From contig NC_085130.1 of assembly GCF_030269925.1 (NCBI RefSeq), forward strand, positions 9,312,501-9,376,500: a stretch of DNA of 64,000 bases, written 5' to 3'. The position numbers were made by a program, and so were the translations under genes. This DNA is from Bombyx mori (taxonomy: Eukaryota; Arthropoda; Insecta; Lepidoptera; Bombycidae). The notes under the pieces are model-generated. The model had not been told where the DNA came from, did no database searches, and was given only the letters and a program-made list of their open reading frames with translations. Shown here piece after piece: positions 32,468 to 43,546 of this stretch (its first letter is position 1; each line of letters opens with the position of its first letter).

Positions 32468-32884
32468 TCTATATATTTATACGTGAAGCAAAAACTTTGT
32501 ATCCCTTTTTACGAAAATTGTGCGGACGGAGGAGTATGAAATTTTCCACACTTATAGAGAATATAGAGAAGAAGTGCACAATGCTAATATTTTTTTAAAA
32601 TAATGCATAAAAGATACATTAAATCAATAAAGAAAACATTACACACACTACATACCATGTATTTGACGCACACACGCATGCATACTATTTATTGTCAAAC
32701 TTTTGTTCTTGACGTTTGTTGTCAAATTGAGAATAAATATTGTTTGTCTTTGTTAATATTTTTTTATAGTGTGTAGTCTTGGAGAAATTTGTGATTATAG
32801 AAGTATAAAATACAATTATAATAGTGTACAAACTTACGATTCCAATTAATTATAGTCGAATTTCGACTACTGCGGAACCTCTAG
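32468..32884 (+). mobile_element. Lep1-like non-autonomous Helitron
   Basis: A^TCTATATATTTATACGTG to GCGGAACCTCTAG^T, both termini intact. Confidence 0.9.
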
Positions 32885-32958
32885 TAGTTATTAAATAGCT
32901 ATCGCTATTGTACCAATGTACTATTGTACATTTGTATGTACACTGTACATTTGTATGT

Positions 32959-33204
32959 GGTTTTACTGGTGGTAGGACCTCTTGAGTCCGCACGGGTAGA
33001 TACCACCACCCTGCCTATTTCTGCCGTGAAACAGTAATGCATTTCGGTTTGAAGGGTAGGGCAGCTGTTGTAACTATACTGAGACCTTAGAACTTATATC
33101 TCAAAGTGGGTGGCGCATTTACGTTGTAGATGTCTATGGGCTCCAGTAACCACTTAACACCAGGTGGGCTGTGAGCTCGTCCACCAATCTAAGCCATAAA
33201 ACAA
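32959..33204 (+). mobile_element. Bm1 SINE with 22-bp target duplication
   Basis: 5'-truncated copy from GGTTTTACTGGTGGTAGGAC to AAGCCATAAAACAA. Positions 32937-32958 and 33205-33226 are identical. The target itself was a TGTACATTTGTATG-rich run, present a further time upstream. Confidence 0.9.
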
Positions 33205-33404
33205 TGTACACTGTACATTTGTATGTACAATACGCTAAAAATGTAGTTGTTCAAAAATGTATCTAAAGCGCAAACTAACGCGACTTATTAGATGAAACTC
33301 CAAACTAATGCGGACCTGACTAACGTGCGGTTCTAATTCCCGACTTTGATTAATTATCATCAGATTTAAAACAAGGATTTTTAAAGATTAATTTATTAAA
33401 CTTT

Positions 33405-33530
33405 ATTTTTTTCATTTCTCTTGTATTAAACGGTTACCGGGGCCCATTGTCAACACAACGTGAATACCGCAACCCCCCTTGAAACATGAGGTCGAGGTCT
33501 CAAATGTATAACAGAATGTCTGTGACCCAC
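33405..33530 (-). mobile_element. Degenerate Bm1
   Basis: TATTAAACGGTTACCGGGGC, AACGTGAATACCGCAACCCC. Confidence 0.55.
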
Positions 33531-33593
33531 CCCACTAAGGAAAAACAAGAAGAAAAGAAAAAGAAAATCCGACACATAATTTTCATTCTCAGC

Positions 33594-33839
33594 TTTTTTT
33601 TTGTTGTTCATATGGGTGGAGGATCTCACAGCCCACCTGGTGTGAAGTGATACTGGAGCCCATAGACATCTACAACGTAAATGCGCCACTCACCTTGAGA
33701 CATAAGTTCTAAGGTCTCGGGTATAATTACAACGGCTGCCCCACCCTTCAAACCGAAACGCATTACTGCTTCATGGCACAAATAAGCAGGATGGTGGTGC
33801 CTAACCGCGCGGACTCACAAGAGGTCCTACCACCAGTAG
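33594..33839 (-). mobile_element. Bm1 SINE, 5'-truncated
   Basis: T-run then GTTCATATGGGTGGAGGATC through GAGGTCCTACCACCAGTA. Confidence 0.85.
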
Positions 33840-34238
33840 AGTCCAGCCCAGTACCAGCTAATGTCGAACACTAACACTGATTACATTCTACCAAATGAAC
33901 AGAAACAAAATAAATTTTACTAATTTCAAAATACTCTAATATTGTTATTAGCACACACAATAGCAAGCACATTACATAATTAACACCGGGTACTGTTATC
34001 GTCCCGATACAACCGGTTATCGCCCGGTTATATCCGGGCTCCTACAAAACGCTTTTGTGTACCGGTTTATTTATGGATTTTAATTAAAAAACAATACAAA
34101 TTTACGTACGAAGATATATAAATCACACTGAGACAGCATTCACTGTATTTAGTGATCTGAATTGGGTGATAACATTATCTAAAATACAAGGTATGCCTTG
34201 TCTGTATGATCGTTTAAAAACTTTGTGTCTACGGAAGG
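33840..34238. other. No gene recognised
   Basis: A compact repeat of CCGGTTAT/CCCGGTTATA words occurs at 34000-34040. Otherwise AT-rich. Confidence 0.35.
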
Positions 34239-34830
34239 TTTTTTTTATGATTGAGAGTTTACTGGTGGCCCTGAAGCCTTTCCAGTTTCACAAGGACAAG
34301 TGGGCGAGCAAGGGCTCAGCCAGAAGGGGCGGGATTTGCTAACAGCTACCCGAGCGCCTCCAAGAGAGACCTAACAACTCAAGAGTAGCTGCTTCGCGAA
34401 TGAATCTACTACCGGATCGGAATCACGACTTGCTGAGAAGATTCGGGGAGAAACTCAACGGGCTGATGCTTAGGTTAGGTTGCACGTCGAACTCTTTGTC
34501 GAGTTTGACGAATACGGTTACCGGGGTCCCTACTCCTAGTATTAGAGCGGAAGGCGTCTAATGCAAGGGTTATTGGATCTGATGGATCCGTTTTTTTTTT
34601 CTACTTAAGCTGATAGCCTTGAGAGGCTATATCAGCTTCGCCTTAACTAGTAGGTGAGCTCACGGGGCTCAAACCTGATGACGTTGCTAACACGAACCCT
34701 AGCAAGAGTCGTGCTTCGCAGAATCTACCACCGGATCGGAAACGTGACCCACTGAGAAGATCCGGCGAGAAACTCAGTGGGCTGTGTCTGTGGGTTTATG
34801 GATCCGTAAGGACGTGTACGGAAAGGTATT
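34239..34830 (-). mobile_element. Jk-B LINE 3' end split by Jk-A
   Basis: Reverse copy from TTTTTTTATGATTGAGAG to GATGGATCCG, resuming after the nested insert at ATGGATCCGTAAGGACGTGT. The 34591-34797 segment is the nested element. Confidence 0.8.
34591..34797 (-). mobile_element. Jk-A LINE 3' end nested in Jk-B
   Basis: T-run, CTGATAGCCTTGAGAGGCTA, GCTTCGCAGAATCTACCACC, to CTGTGGGTTT. Bordered by the direct repeat ATGGATCCG (34582-34590 and 34798-34806), which is single in intact Jk-B. Only about 200 bp of the LINE was inserted. Confidence 0.85.
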
Positions 34831-34927
34831 ATGAGACTCTTTCTACTAGACCAAATGTTCTACGAGCTAGCAAGCAGACTGATTACCAATATGACTGACT
34901 TCTGTATTCTTTTGTAATATTATTTTT

Positions 34928-35358
34928 GGAACGAAGTTCCTTATCGCGCGTTGTGAAAGGGGGCTAGACGGAAAAAATTCTTACGAAAAGTTGTCACGAC
35001 ACTTTTTTCTATTTAGTTTGTTATCAACAGATGTCGCTGCACGTAAATTCAACAATTCCTGAATCGCGGTGACGAGATGTTACACAGTTGATAGACGTTC
35101 TCGTATTTCTCTTGCTAAATCATGCTAACCTGGCGTAGGGATACCGTGATCATGCAGGCGGTTCCCCAGGGCGAGACTGCTCCATTGTACTGCAGAGTGG
35201 TTGAGCCTTGCGATTAATTTTATTTTATCAATAAAAAATCCTAATAAAAAATGTGTACCCGAATAATTATTTTCTTTATACCTCGGATAGAGCTTAAAAT
35301 TAATATTTTTTTTATTATAAGGAACTTCGTTCCTATCCGGTGTCCCACGACACCACAC
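34928..35358 (-). mobile_element. MITE-D copy with both inverted ends
   Basis: GGAACGAAGTTCCTTATCG at 34928 and ATAAGGAACTTCGTTCC at 35317-35333, then the outer palindrome GGTGTCCCACGACACC. Internal block CGTAAATTCAACAATTCCTG is shared with 10.0 kb. The 111-codon minus frame across it is a by-product. Confidence 0.75.
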
Positions 35359-35610
35359 AACTTTTTTATTTAGTCGAATGAGCTCAGTGGTAATCGAATT
35401 CCCGTCTACAAAGCAGTCTATGGTCCAGTCGAAAGTCCGGCGGGTAGCACGCGTCCTCACGTGACGCGTCTGCTTTAGAAACGATTAAATCTCCCACGAC
35501 GCTACGCCGCTTGCACGACTACTGTAAGATTAGACGACACAAGTCATTGGAGATAGATGAATCTTCTACAATTATAAAATTATTTAAAACATATTCAACG
35601 GTATTAATTT

Positions 35611-35867
35611 AATCTTTTTATTTATTTTGTATTACTACGATAGATGGACAAGTCACGGCCCACCTGATGTTAAGGGGTCACCGAAGCCAATAGACCTCAA
35701 TCAAGTCAATGCCACTGCCCATCTTAAGACATGAGTTCTGAGTGTCAGTTTTTACAGTATATCAACTGCCCCACCCTTCAAACAAAAACGCAATACTGCT
35801 TCACAGCAAAAATAGACAGGGTCATGGTACCCACCCGTATGGACTCACAAAACGCCCGACCACCAGA
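35611..35867 (-). mobile_element. Bm1 SINE, old
   Basis: CACGGCCCACCTGATGTTAA, CCCACCCTTCAAACAAAAAC, ending CGCCCGACCACCAG. Substitutions throughout. Confidence 0.75.
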
Positions 35868-35896
35868 AAAATATTTTGCACATAGTTCCATAAGTT

Positions 35897-36127
35897 TTTA
35901 TTTTTATTGCTTAGATGGGTGGACGAGCTCACAGCCCACCTGATGTTAAGTGGTTACCGGAGCCTATAGACATCTACAACGTAAATGCGCCACCCACCTT
36001 GAGATATAAGTTGTAAGGTCTCAGTATAGTTAGAACGGCTACCCCACCCTTCAAACCGAAACGCATTACTGCTTCGCGGCAGAAATAGGCGGGGTGACCC
36101 GTGCGGACTCACAAGAGGTCCTACCAT
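35897..36127 (-). mobile_element. Bm1 SINE, 5'-truncated, young
   Basis: TTTTATTGCTTAGATGGGTG to ACAAGAGGTCCTACCATA. Much closer to consensus than the copy 30 bp to its left, so it is a later insertion in the same orientation. Confidence 0.85.
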
Positions 36128-36168
36128 AAGTAGTATAACTCTTTGTTTAAGCTATAAAGACTAGGTTA

Positions 36169-36331
36169 TTAAGTCCAGGTAGTTGTGTGAATGAAGGAGT
36201 AATTGTAGAAGCTACTGACGAAGTGCGCGGCCGAGTGCGAGCGGCGGTGATACGCGATCGCGTGTTTAGATAGTGACGGGGTGTGGTGCAAATACACAAT
36301 GATAGCGATTAATGATTTTTTCAGGACTTTT
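36169..36331 (-). CDS. Candidate terminal exon, unknown protein
   Basis: After acceptor CTGTCCTGAACAG the frame reads KVLKKSLIAIIVYLHHTPSL, SKHAIAYHRRSHSAAHFVSS, FYNYSFIHTTTWT and TAA. The last 32 codons are almost all C- or G-ending in an AT-rich setting, a good coding sign. The early part is hydrophobic. No AATAAA was seen close downstream. The opposite strand is also open here, so strand choice rests on codon bias. Same strand as the gene ending at 29794, but this frame has its own stop. Confidence 0.3.
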
Positions 36332-36462
36332 CTGTTCAGGACAGGACGTAATGAGGTGCTCGCCAAAAAACATGAATAGTGCACTATCTAAATAACAAGT
36401 TCTTGCTCAATGAAATCCTCAATAGTTATAGTTAACTACCCCTTAGTTACTACCACTAACGG

Positions 36463-36749
36463 TGCTTTTAGGTATCTCAAGCACCGGTCATCGTTCTCGT
36501 CGAACCCGTCGCTTGCGACGAAGGGCTCGACGAGTAAATTAACCCTCAGACGCAGCCCACTGAGTTTCTCGCCGGATCTTCTCAGTGGGTCGCGTTTCCG
36601 ATCGGGTGGTAGATTCTGCGAAGCACCGCTCTTGCTATGGTTCGTGTTAGCAACGTCATCAGGTTTGAGCCCCGTGAGCTCACCTACTAGTTAAGGTGAC
36701 GCTGATATAGCCTCTCAAGGCTATCAGCTTAGGTAGGAAAAAAAAAAAG
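36463..36749 (+). mobile_element. Jk-A LINE 3' end
   Basis: GCTTTTAGGTATCTCAAGCA, CCGTCGCTTGCGACGAAGGG, GTGGTAGATTCTGCGAAGCA, TCAAGGCTATCAGCTTAGGT, then an A-run. Confidence 0.85.
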
Positions 36750-37162
36750 GTATCGATTGTTAGTTGAAAGAGCAGAACAAAATATTCGAGTCTTTAATCA
36801 AGGCAGTTAAGAAGTCGTTAAGAGCACGTGTCCCTGAAAGCAAATGTTCCACTATACTGAGCCGATAGTAAAGTGAGCTTATCTCTGGAAGCTGCATAAG
36901 GTCGAAGCTCGGTCACAAATAAATCGAGTCTCTATCGGTCTCTGTTTTGGCGATGGCGGCTCTTTTAAAGTATTTTTTGTAACTCGGTTTACAAAAACAC
37001 GATTTAGCCCCCAACGAAACGAAATTTAACATTTGCATAAGATTATTTGTAACATTTGCTCTTTAGACATTTATATGGCCAATTATTTCAGAAAATACGT
37101 GAACTCAAGTGTGGCCAAAATCAAAATGGCTCGTAGTACAATAATCCTAAACAAAGGTATAC
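36750..37162. other. No feature recognised
   Basis: No exon or repeat end supported. Confidence 0.4.
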
Positions 37163-37277
37163 ATTTTTTTATTGCCCTTGTAGGCAGACGGGCATACGGC
37201 CCACCTGATGGTAAGTGGTTACCGTCGCCCATGGACTTCAGCAATGCCAGGAGCAGACCCAAGCCGCTGCCTACCGT
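37163..37277 (-). mobile_element. LINE-C 3' tail
   Basis: TTTTTATTGCCCTTGTAGGC to CCAAGCCGCTGCCTACCGTT. Confidence 0.8.
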
Positions 37278-38298
37278 TATACATATTCAGTGGAAGATGA
37301 CGAGTGAGCTGCTTGATATTGAGTGGCTACATTCACCCATGCACGCTCGTAATACCAACAAATTCAGTCAAGATTTAGCCATCTTCTAAAACTTCCTATA
37401 ATGGAGCAGAGGCTTAACATAGAGGCGGCAAAATGTATCACAGCTTTCGATGCTCATAAAAACCAAGATATTAAAACCTTCAATAATGAGAAGTTAAAAT
37501 AGAGACCCAGATATAAAATACTTCAATTCAACGGCAAAATGTCATTAAACTATAATTAATATATAACTATTATTCTGGAAACATCCCAATTCTCTTACGA
37601 CATTTGTTTTTAGACTACCACTTTATAAAATCAAAATCTCTTTACATTGCCTAATCCTGAAGATAGGAGCCCACAACGACTGAATGTGAGAGCTCTCGAA
37701 CCCTTATCAAAGGAACACAGATCTAAGCGAAACAAACTACTAGAGAATGCACGATAAAAACTAAGCAATACTCAGAGATAGCGCTGGCCCGGACTCAGTA
37801 CTGGGTACTGGGGGGTCATTGTGATTTCAACGAAAAAATCAAACTTCTAGTTGAATCCAACAAAATAAGTTAACTATTTGTTAAAATCAATTTTAGCAGT
37901 ATCTGTATCTAGCATAGGATGTATTGATAGCCTATTAACTCATTACACCTTATCAAAATAACGCACTTTGAGTACATTTTATGTCGCAGAATGGGTGGAT
38001 ATCTTTATTATTTCTTAAAGTCGTGGGCGTATGGTGGTTAATCGTGCAGATATTGCGCAGCACAAAACTCTTCCCAAGTCAAGCAACGAATGTGTCTCGA
38101 TTCCACTCGAGCGATGACACCTCGACTCTACTGAAGCACGCCACCCGAAGTGAAGCGATGTTTGACGAGTAGTTGCTCGCATCTACTAGGTAGCGCGCTT
38201 TCGCATCGTTTGTCGTATCCGACATGTAAATATATTAATCTACAATATGTCTGACGTCACATTTGATAGTGAGGATGATGTTAAGCGGTAACAAAAAT
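37278..38298. other. Largest repeat-poor stretch of the middle region
   Basis: About 1 kb without a recognisable repeat family or splice-bounded exon. The 63-codon frame at 37981-38172 is unsupported. Confidence 0.4.
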
Positions 38299-38551
38299 TT
38301 TTTATTTATTTTTTAATACTTAGATTGTTGGACGAGCTCACAACCGCCTAGTGTTAAGTGGTTACTGGAGCTCACAGACACCTACAATGTAAATGCACCA
38401 CCCACCTTGAGATATAAGTTCTAAGGTCTCAGGTATAGTTACAACGGCTGCCCTACCCTTCAAACCGAAACGCATTACTCCTTCACGGCAGAAATAAGCG
38501 GGGTGGTGGTACCTAACCCTGCGGACTCACAAGAGGTCCTACCACTAGTAA
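38299..38551 (-). mobile_element. Bm1 SINE, 5'-truncated
   Basis: TTTTTTAATACTTAGATTGT through GGTCCTACCACTAGTA. Confidence 0.85.
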
Positions 38552-39336
38552 AGACTCCTACTGCTCTGCTCCCATAAGCTGAGCGCACGCTTGAGCAAGG
38601 AGCGCAAGGTCTCAAAATTTTTTGAATAAAAGCTATCCGATCTTCCCGGCATGAAAGGGTAAACGGTATCTCTTATAGGCTAGGGTCTCCCACAAGATAT
38701 TCTACCCGTGAATACATGACAACTTTAATTAAGGCTCAGTTTTCTTAAAAAATTAAAACAATATAATGTTATCTTTAGGGCATGTAAACTAAACACGAAA
38801 AAGGTTTTTAACAGAAACATATTTCGACAGTGTTTTATCGTAACAAAGTTTAATTTCTAAGTCCGTCCCTGGCATACAAACAGCGTAGTCGCCGTATCCC
38901 TGAGCTAGCGGGCTTGTCCTCCGCCATCGCTGTTAACTTTATAACAATATTCCATTCTGCAGTACTCTACTCGAACCCTCCTAAACTATTTAAAATAAAC
39001 CCTATTTTGTTATTTGCATTTATTTGAAACTCTTTTTTTTTTTGTTATGTCTAAACTAAGTCTAGCAACTTCGGAGGAATCTCTGACCATGCTAATAGCT
39101 CTGTTAATAATAATAATTGTGCTCAAAACGTACAAATATAAGCGATTAGTTTTGATCCTGTTTAGCGGAAGGTTTATAACGAAGCATCACTTCAAATGTT
39201 GGGGTTATGAAGTGGCCTGTGGATCAGGAAAGCTATTAAGTATATATGTCGTGGTTAACGACTTTTAGTAATATTAAGACGTTGTTTTGACTATTATTTT
39301 AAATGATAAAATGTTGTTTTGATAAATATCACAAAA
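38552..39336. other. No gene supported
   Basis: A short minus frame at 38927-38850 (MAEDKPASSGIRRLRCLYAR) lies under a TATAAAG run, but is only 25 codons. The 84-codon plus frame at 39014-39268 has no support. Confidence 0.3.
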
Positions 39337-39720
39337 TGTAGGGTAGACTCCGTAACGCCATAGTGTAAAATAGCGGTACGTGGACAGAGTCGTGGCATTC
39401 CGTGTCAGACAGTCATTCAGTCGGTATCGAACAGTCCTTCCGTCTCAGTCAGTGAGTCTCTGGCAGTCAGTCAGTCGGACTGTCGGTTTACCCTGTCATT
39501 GTGAAAGTTGTGTGTGTTGAGTTTCAATAATTATTATTCAAAAAGTTTTATTAACTTTTTATAAACCGAGTTCAACCAAATACGAGTGATGACGGAAACT
39601 ACCGCTTAGCCATCCCTGGCGCTGCGCCGACATATATGTATATATACATATAATTTAAACTAATCATCGGCAAACGCAGCCTTGCTTTTTTTATTGTCAT
39701 TATAATATACCTATAGAAAA
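39337..39720. other. CAGTC-rich stretch, possible promoter or LTR remnant
   Basis: At 39403-39488 the words CAGTC/TCAGT recur about eight times, including GCAGTCAGTCAGTCGGACTG. TCAGT is the arthropod initiator core, but no TATA box precedes it. No LTR ends or partner copy found. Confidence 0.25.
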
Positions 39721-40114
39721 AAGATGTGTGTTTCGTGGGACACCGGATAGGAACGAAGTTCCTTATTATAAAAATATTAATTTTAAGTTCTATTCGAGGT
39801 ATAAAGAAAGTAACTATTCGGGTATACACTTTCTATTATGATTTTTTTATTGATAAAAATAAAATAAAAACCACTTTACAAAGTTATCAACTTTATTTTA
39901 TTCACAATGATTTATAAAAAATATATAATAAAAATATGTTATTTTTTTGGACGTCATTACAAAGTTAAGTCGTACACTGTGTACATTACTAATATGTACG
40001 TCATTACAAAGTTAAGTCGTACACTGTGTGCATTACTAATAAAAATCTTACGTTACGGACGTTTTTTTACCGTTTGGGTACCCCTCCGCATCGCCCCATA
40101 AGGAACTTTGTTCC
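39721..40114 (-). mobile_element. MITE-D copy with internal tandem repeat
   Basis: TTTCGTGGGACACCGGATAG then GGAACGAAGTTCC (39750) at left, and CCCATAAGGAACTTTGTTCC at right. It contains two 53-bp tandem units with ACAAAGTTAAGTCGTACACT at about 39950-40045. Confidence 0.75.
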
Positions 40115-40202
40115 AATATTTCCGACATTTCGAATATTTACAGTTGGTAACGGACAACACGACATCAAACACAAAATTAAAGAGTAAAAGTAGTTTTAAT
40201 TA

Positions 40203-40622
40203 TCTATATATTAATACGTGAAGCAAAAACTTTGTATCCCTTTTTACGAAAATTGCGCGGACGGAGGAGTATGAAATTTTCCACACTTATAGGGAATATA
40301 GAGAAGGAGTGCACAATGCTAATATTTTTTTTAAAATAATGCATAAAAGATACATTAAATCAATAAAGAAAACATTACACACACTACATACCATGTATTT
40401 AACGCACACACACATGCATACTATTTATTGTCAAACTTTTGTTCTTGACGTCTGTTGTCAAATTGAGAATAGATTAAATATTGTTTGTCTTTGTTAATAT
40501 TTTTTATAGTGTAGTCTTGGCGAAATTTGTGATTATAGAAGTGTAAAGTACAATCATAATAGTGTACAAACTTACAATTTCAATTAATTATAGTCGAATA
40601 TCGACTACTGCGAGACCTCTAG
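40203..40622 (+). mobile_element. Lep1-like non-autonomous Helitron
   Basis: A^TCTATATATTAATACGTG to GCGAGACCTCTAG^T. Complete. Confidence 0.9.
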
Positions 40623-41204
40623 TGTCTATTATTGCAACTCGGGAATATTGAAGAAAATACTATAACTATATGTACTAGAAGTAGCTGTAAAGTACTTTAA
40701 GTGGCGAGCGTGGGCTAGTTAAAGAGATTTAATCATGTCTTTTTTTCCAGCCCCAAAGGGGAATTGATAAAGGTTTAATGGCAGAATTAATCGAAATCGT
40801 CCGACAAATTTTGTTCATTGTTGGATCCTCTGAGCATTTCTCGGAAGGACTATCAAGCAGCAAAACAGTGATGAGATTCAGTCCACGGTTTCTTGGTTCA
40901 TCGTTGCTTGAACTCATCTTGTCCACCTCACGCATAATACCATCTGCGCGGTATACAGCACGCGGCAGTACGCGGCACCGCGCGGCACAACGCGGCAACA
41001 CGCTCCGCTCGACTATCGTTAATATTAGACGAATATTGAGGCCGAGCACTGAGTAGATGTTTGCTGAACAATTACTGTATAACAATGTTAGGGCTGATCT
41101 ACGCACACATGTCTGTAGACAAACAAACTGTAACAGAAGTGTGTCTGTACATTGAAGATACATATTTATAAAATAAATACGACATGATGTCTGTATGTAC
41201 CTAA
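40623..41204. other. No gene supported; GCGGCA tandem words
   Basis: Opposed open frames overlap at 40729-41163 (minus) and 40778-41056 (plus). Between 40950 and 41005 the heptamer CGCGGCA recurs five times in 10-12-bp spacing. 41205-41325 just beyond resembles a very old reverse Bm1. Confidence 0.3.
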
Positions 41205-41345
41205 CCTTCAGTCGTTACTAGAGCCCGTATTCAACACAATATGAATACCGTCATCAAACCCGAGACAAAAGGTCCAATCATTTGCGTAACGGCTCTCCCA
41301 CCCCATCAGTGACCTTACGACCACGACGCTTAGCGCGCCACCTAT

Positions 41346-41793
41346 TTTTTTTTTCTTTTTTTATTGCTTAGATGGGTGGACGAGCTCACAGCCCACCTGG
41401 CGTTAAGTGGTTACTGGAGCCCATAGACATCTACAACGTAAATGCGCCACCCATCTTGAGATATAAGTTCTAAGGGTCTCAGTATAGTTACAACAGCTGC
41501 CCCACCCTTCAAACCGAAACGCATTACTGCTTCACGGCAGAAATAGGCAGGGTGGTGGTACCTACCCGTGCGGACTCACAAGAGGTCCTACCACCAGTAA
41601 TTACGCAAATTATAATTTTGCGGGTTTAATTTTTATTACACGATGTTATTCCTTCACCGTGGAAGTCAATCGTGAACATTTGTTGAGTACGTATTTCATT
41701 AGAAAAATTGGTACCCGCCTGAGATTCGAATACCGGTGCATCGATCAACACGAATGCACCGGACGTCTTATCCTTTAGGCCACGACGACTTGC
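41346..41793 (-). mobile_element. Bm1 SINE, full length
   Basis: T-rich start, complete body, linker ATTATAATTTTGCGGGTTTA, then the reversed tRNA-like head with B box GATTCGAATACCGG and A box CCTTTAGGCCACGACGACTT. One of the two complete young copies in the window (with 57736-58174). Confidence 0.95.
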
Positions 41794-41898
41794 AAGCTCG
41801 CGTACTTTTCCTTATTGAAAGCTGATATCAAACGAAACACAACGTATACCTCCTCATGGACGACCAGGATCTTTGTGCAAGTAAACAAACACATAACA

Positions 41899-42113
41899 TT
41901 ACGACGAGAAGTTGTTGATAATAATTTCCCGAAAGTGCTTTCGTAGAATTGATTTCTTCCTTAAATCATAGTTGAAGCTGAAGCTTTTATAGTTCGTAGA
42001 AATATTGGTAGCAGTGTTCATGTTGGTTTTTCTCATCCAATCCGATACCAAACACAAAAAAGCAGGCACTAAAACAATGTTCCATTCGTTCATTCCAGAC
42101 TTGTAGAAGTTTT
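41899..42113 (-). CDS. Candidate exon 2 of a small secreted protein
   Basis: The minus frame follows a modest acceptor (CCTCCATATAG) and reads ENFYKSGMNEWNIVLVPAFL, CLVSDWMRKTNMNTATNIST, NYKSFSFNYDLRKKSILRKH, FREIIINNFSS and TAA. It has a hydrophobic segment (IVLVPAFLCLV). If joined to the candidate exon 1 at 42805-42796 (ATG AAT GGA G), the phase fits (MNG then ENFY...). A LINE-C copy would sit in the intron. The acceptor is weak, and the ORF could instead start at its own ATG at 42093. Confidence 0.25.
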
Positions 42114-42156
42114 CTATATGGAGGTAGGTTATTCTCGCGCAAAACTTAACATCTAG

Positions 42157-42470
42157 TGCTCTGAGGAATTGTTCGAGATGATACCGTCATCTCGTTTTTA
42201 CCATCGCACCGCCCGCCACCGGAGTAGAGTTCATCCATACTACCTAGAGCCACTACATTCATCCACAGTGCGTTTCCAGAGATCTTTTTTACCACGTACC
42301 ATCCGGCTTTGGAATGAGCTCCCCTCCACGGTGTTTCCTGAGCGCTATGACATGTCCTTCAAACGAGGCTTGTGGACTTTACGGTAGGCAGCAGCTTGAC
42401 TCTGCCCATGGCATTGCTGAAGTCCATGGGCGACGGTAGCCACTCACCATCAGGTGGGCCGTATGCTGGT
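42157..42470 (+). mobile_element. LINE-C 3' end
   Basis: GTGCTCTGAGGAATTGTTCG through the ORF2 C-terminus (SFLPRTIRLWNELPSTVFPE) to GGTGGGCCGTATGCTGG. The last 30 bp and A-tail are missing, and 12 bp are lost near the FKRGLW codons. Confidence 0.85.
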
Positions 42471-42795
42471 TTTAGTTAAAGATGAGAAACAATCTTCACC
42501 CCTTTGAGTTATCTAGTGGAACCTGTCCTAAGTTACCCTTTGATTATAATTTATTGTTACACATGCCATACGTACGTATTATAATAACACAATACATTGG
42601 AATGGACTTTGTTTGCAGAGAGTGTCGCCGCGGGCCGCTTACTATACGCTTACTGTCCTAATTGGTGGTGCGTAACGCGAGTTCACACACTTTATACTGT
42701 GCTACACGATTGTCGTACACGACTAGATTTTGTCGTCAGACGACTTTTAATATAATATGTTAGTTCTCATTGTTGCACTGCAAATAATAACTCAC

Positions 42796-42856
42796 CTCCA
42801 TTCATTTGTTAATTTCCAATCTTGAGCACTTGAGTTTAAGTTGGGTTATTTATATA
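42796..42856 (-). promoter_or_regulatory. TATA box and possible short first exon
   Basis: TATATAAATA (42856-42847) is followed about 45 bp later by ATGAATGGAG and a consensus donor GTGAGT (42795-42790). This is the layout of small secreted insect genes with a tiny first coding exon. No transcript start motif is convincing. Confidence 0.35.
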
Positions 42857-43253
42857 GAATTTTGGAACCATTGATTGAAAACCGGGGAAAACGGATAGCG
42901 TAAAATGAAGGGCTCTGTAGCCCGTCGGCGCAGAGCTCAGTGTTGTGGACGCGGGTCATTGCCACCGATACGTTGTCGAGGGTCCTGCAATATCCTCCTG
43001 ACTACAAAAAAAGTTCAAATGAACCGTCACGGCTTGTATTGTAAGAATATATTTTGCGTTTCATTGGACTCTAAAACTTCTTAAAGGATTTCTGCACGAT
43101 TGATGAAAAATTAGCTAAGCTTTTACAATTTTAAAAGCGTAAAAGTAAAACTTATACGTTTCGACCACAAAACTCAAGATGGTCTTACAGGTGCGCTGAG
43201 CAGTTTCTAATCACAAAGAATGAATTTCACCACGATCTTCTGACTCAGTAAGA
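42857..43253. other. No feature recognised
   Basis: A short imperfect inverted pair GGGCTCTGTAGCCC/GCAGAGCTC occurs at 42911-42940. Nothing else. Confidence 0.35.
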
Positions 43254-43546
43254 CTATCTATATATATAAAAATGAATTCCTGTTCGTTGGTCTCGCTAAA
43301 ACTCGAGAACGGCTGAACTGATTTGGCTAATCTTGGTCTTGTGTTATTTGTGGAAGTCCAGAGAATGTTTGAAAAGTAGATAAATATGAAAATGCTCGAA
43401 ATTAAATAAAAATAACAATTTTGTTTTCACTTTGATGTGTCCCCTGTCGGACGGATTCTTTTTGTTTATTTTAAGTTTTTTTTATACAAAAGTTTAGGTC
43501 TTTTATTTATCGGTCGAGGCACTACGAAGTCTGCGGGGTCAGCTAG
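43254..43546 (-). repeat. rep-E
   Basis: Reverse copy: CTATATATATAAAAATGAAT at left, CGAGAACGGCTGAACTGATT, and CTGCGGGGTCAGCTAG at right. Confidence 0.75.

Noticed and set aside
35125..35460. 111-codon minus-strand open frame
   Set aside because: Contained in another MITE-D copy and its flank; same reason.
40729..41163. 144-codon minus frame as a gene
   Set aside because: The opposite strand is also open, there is no start or splice support, and part is a GCGGCA tandem run.
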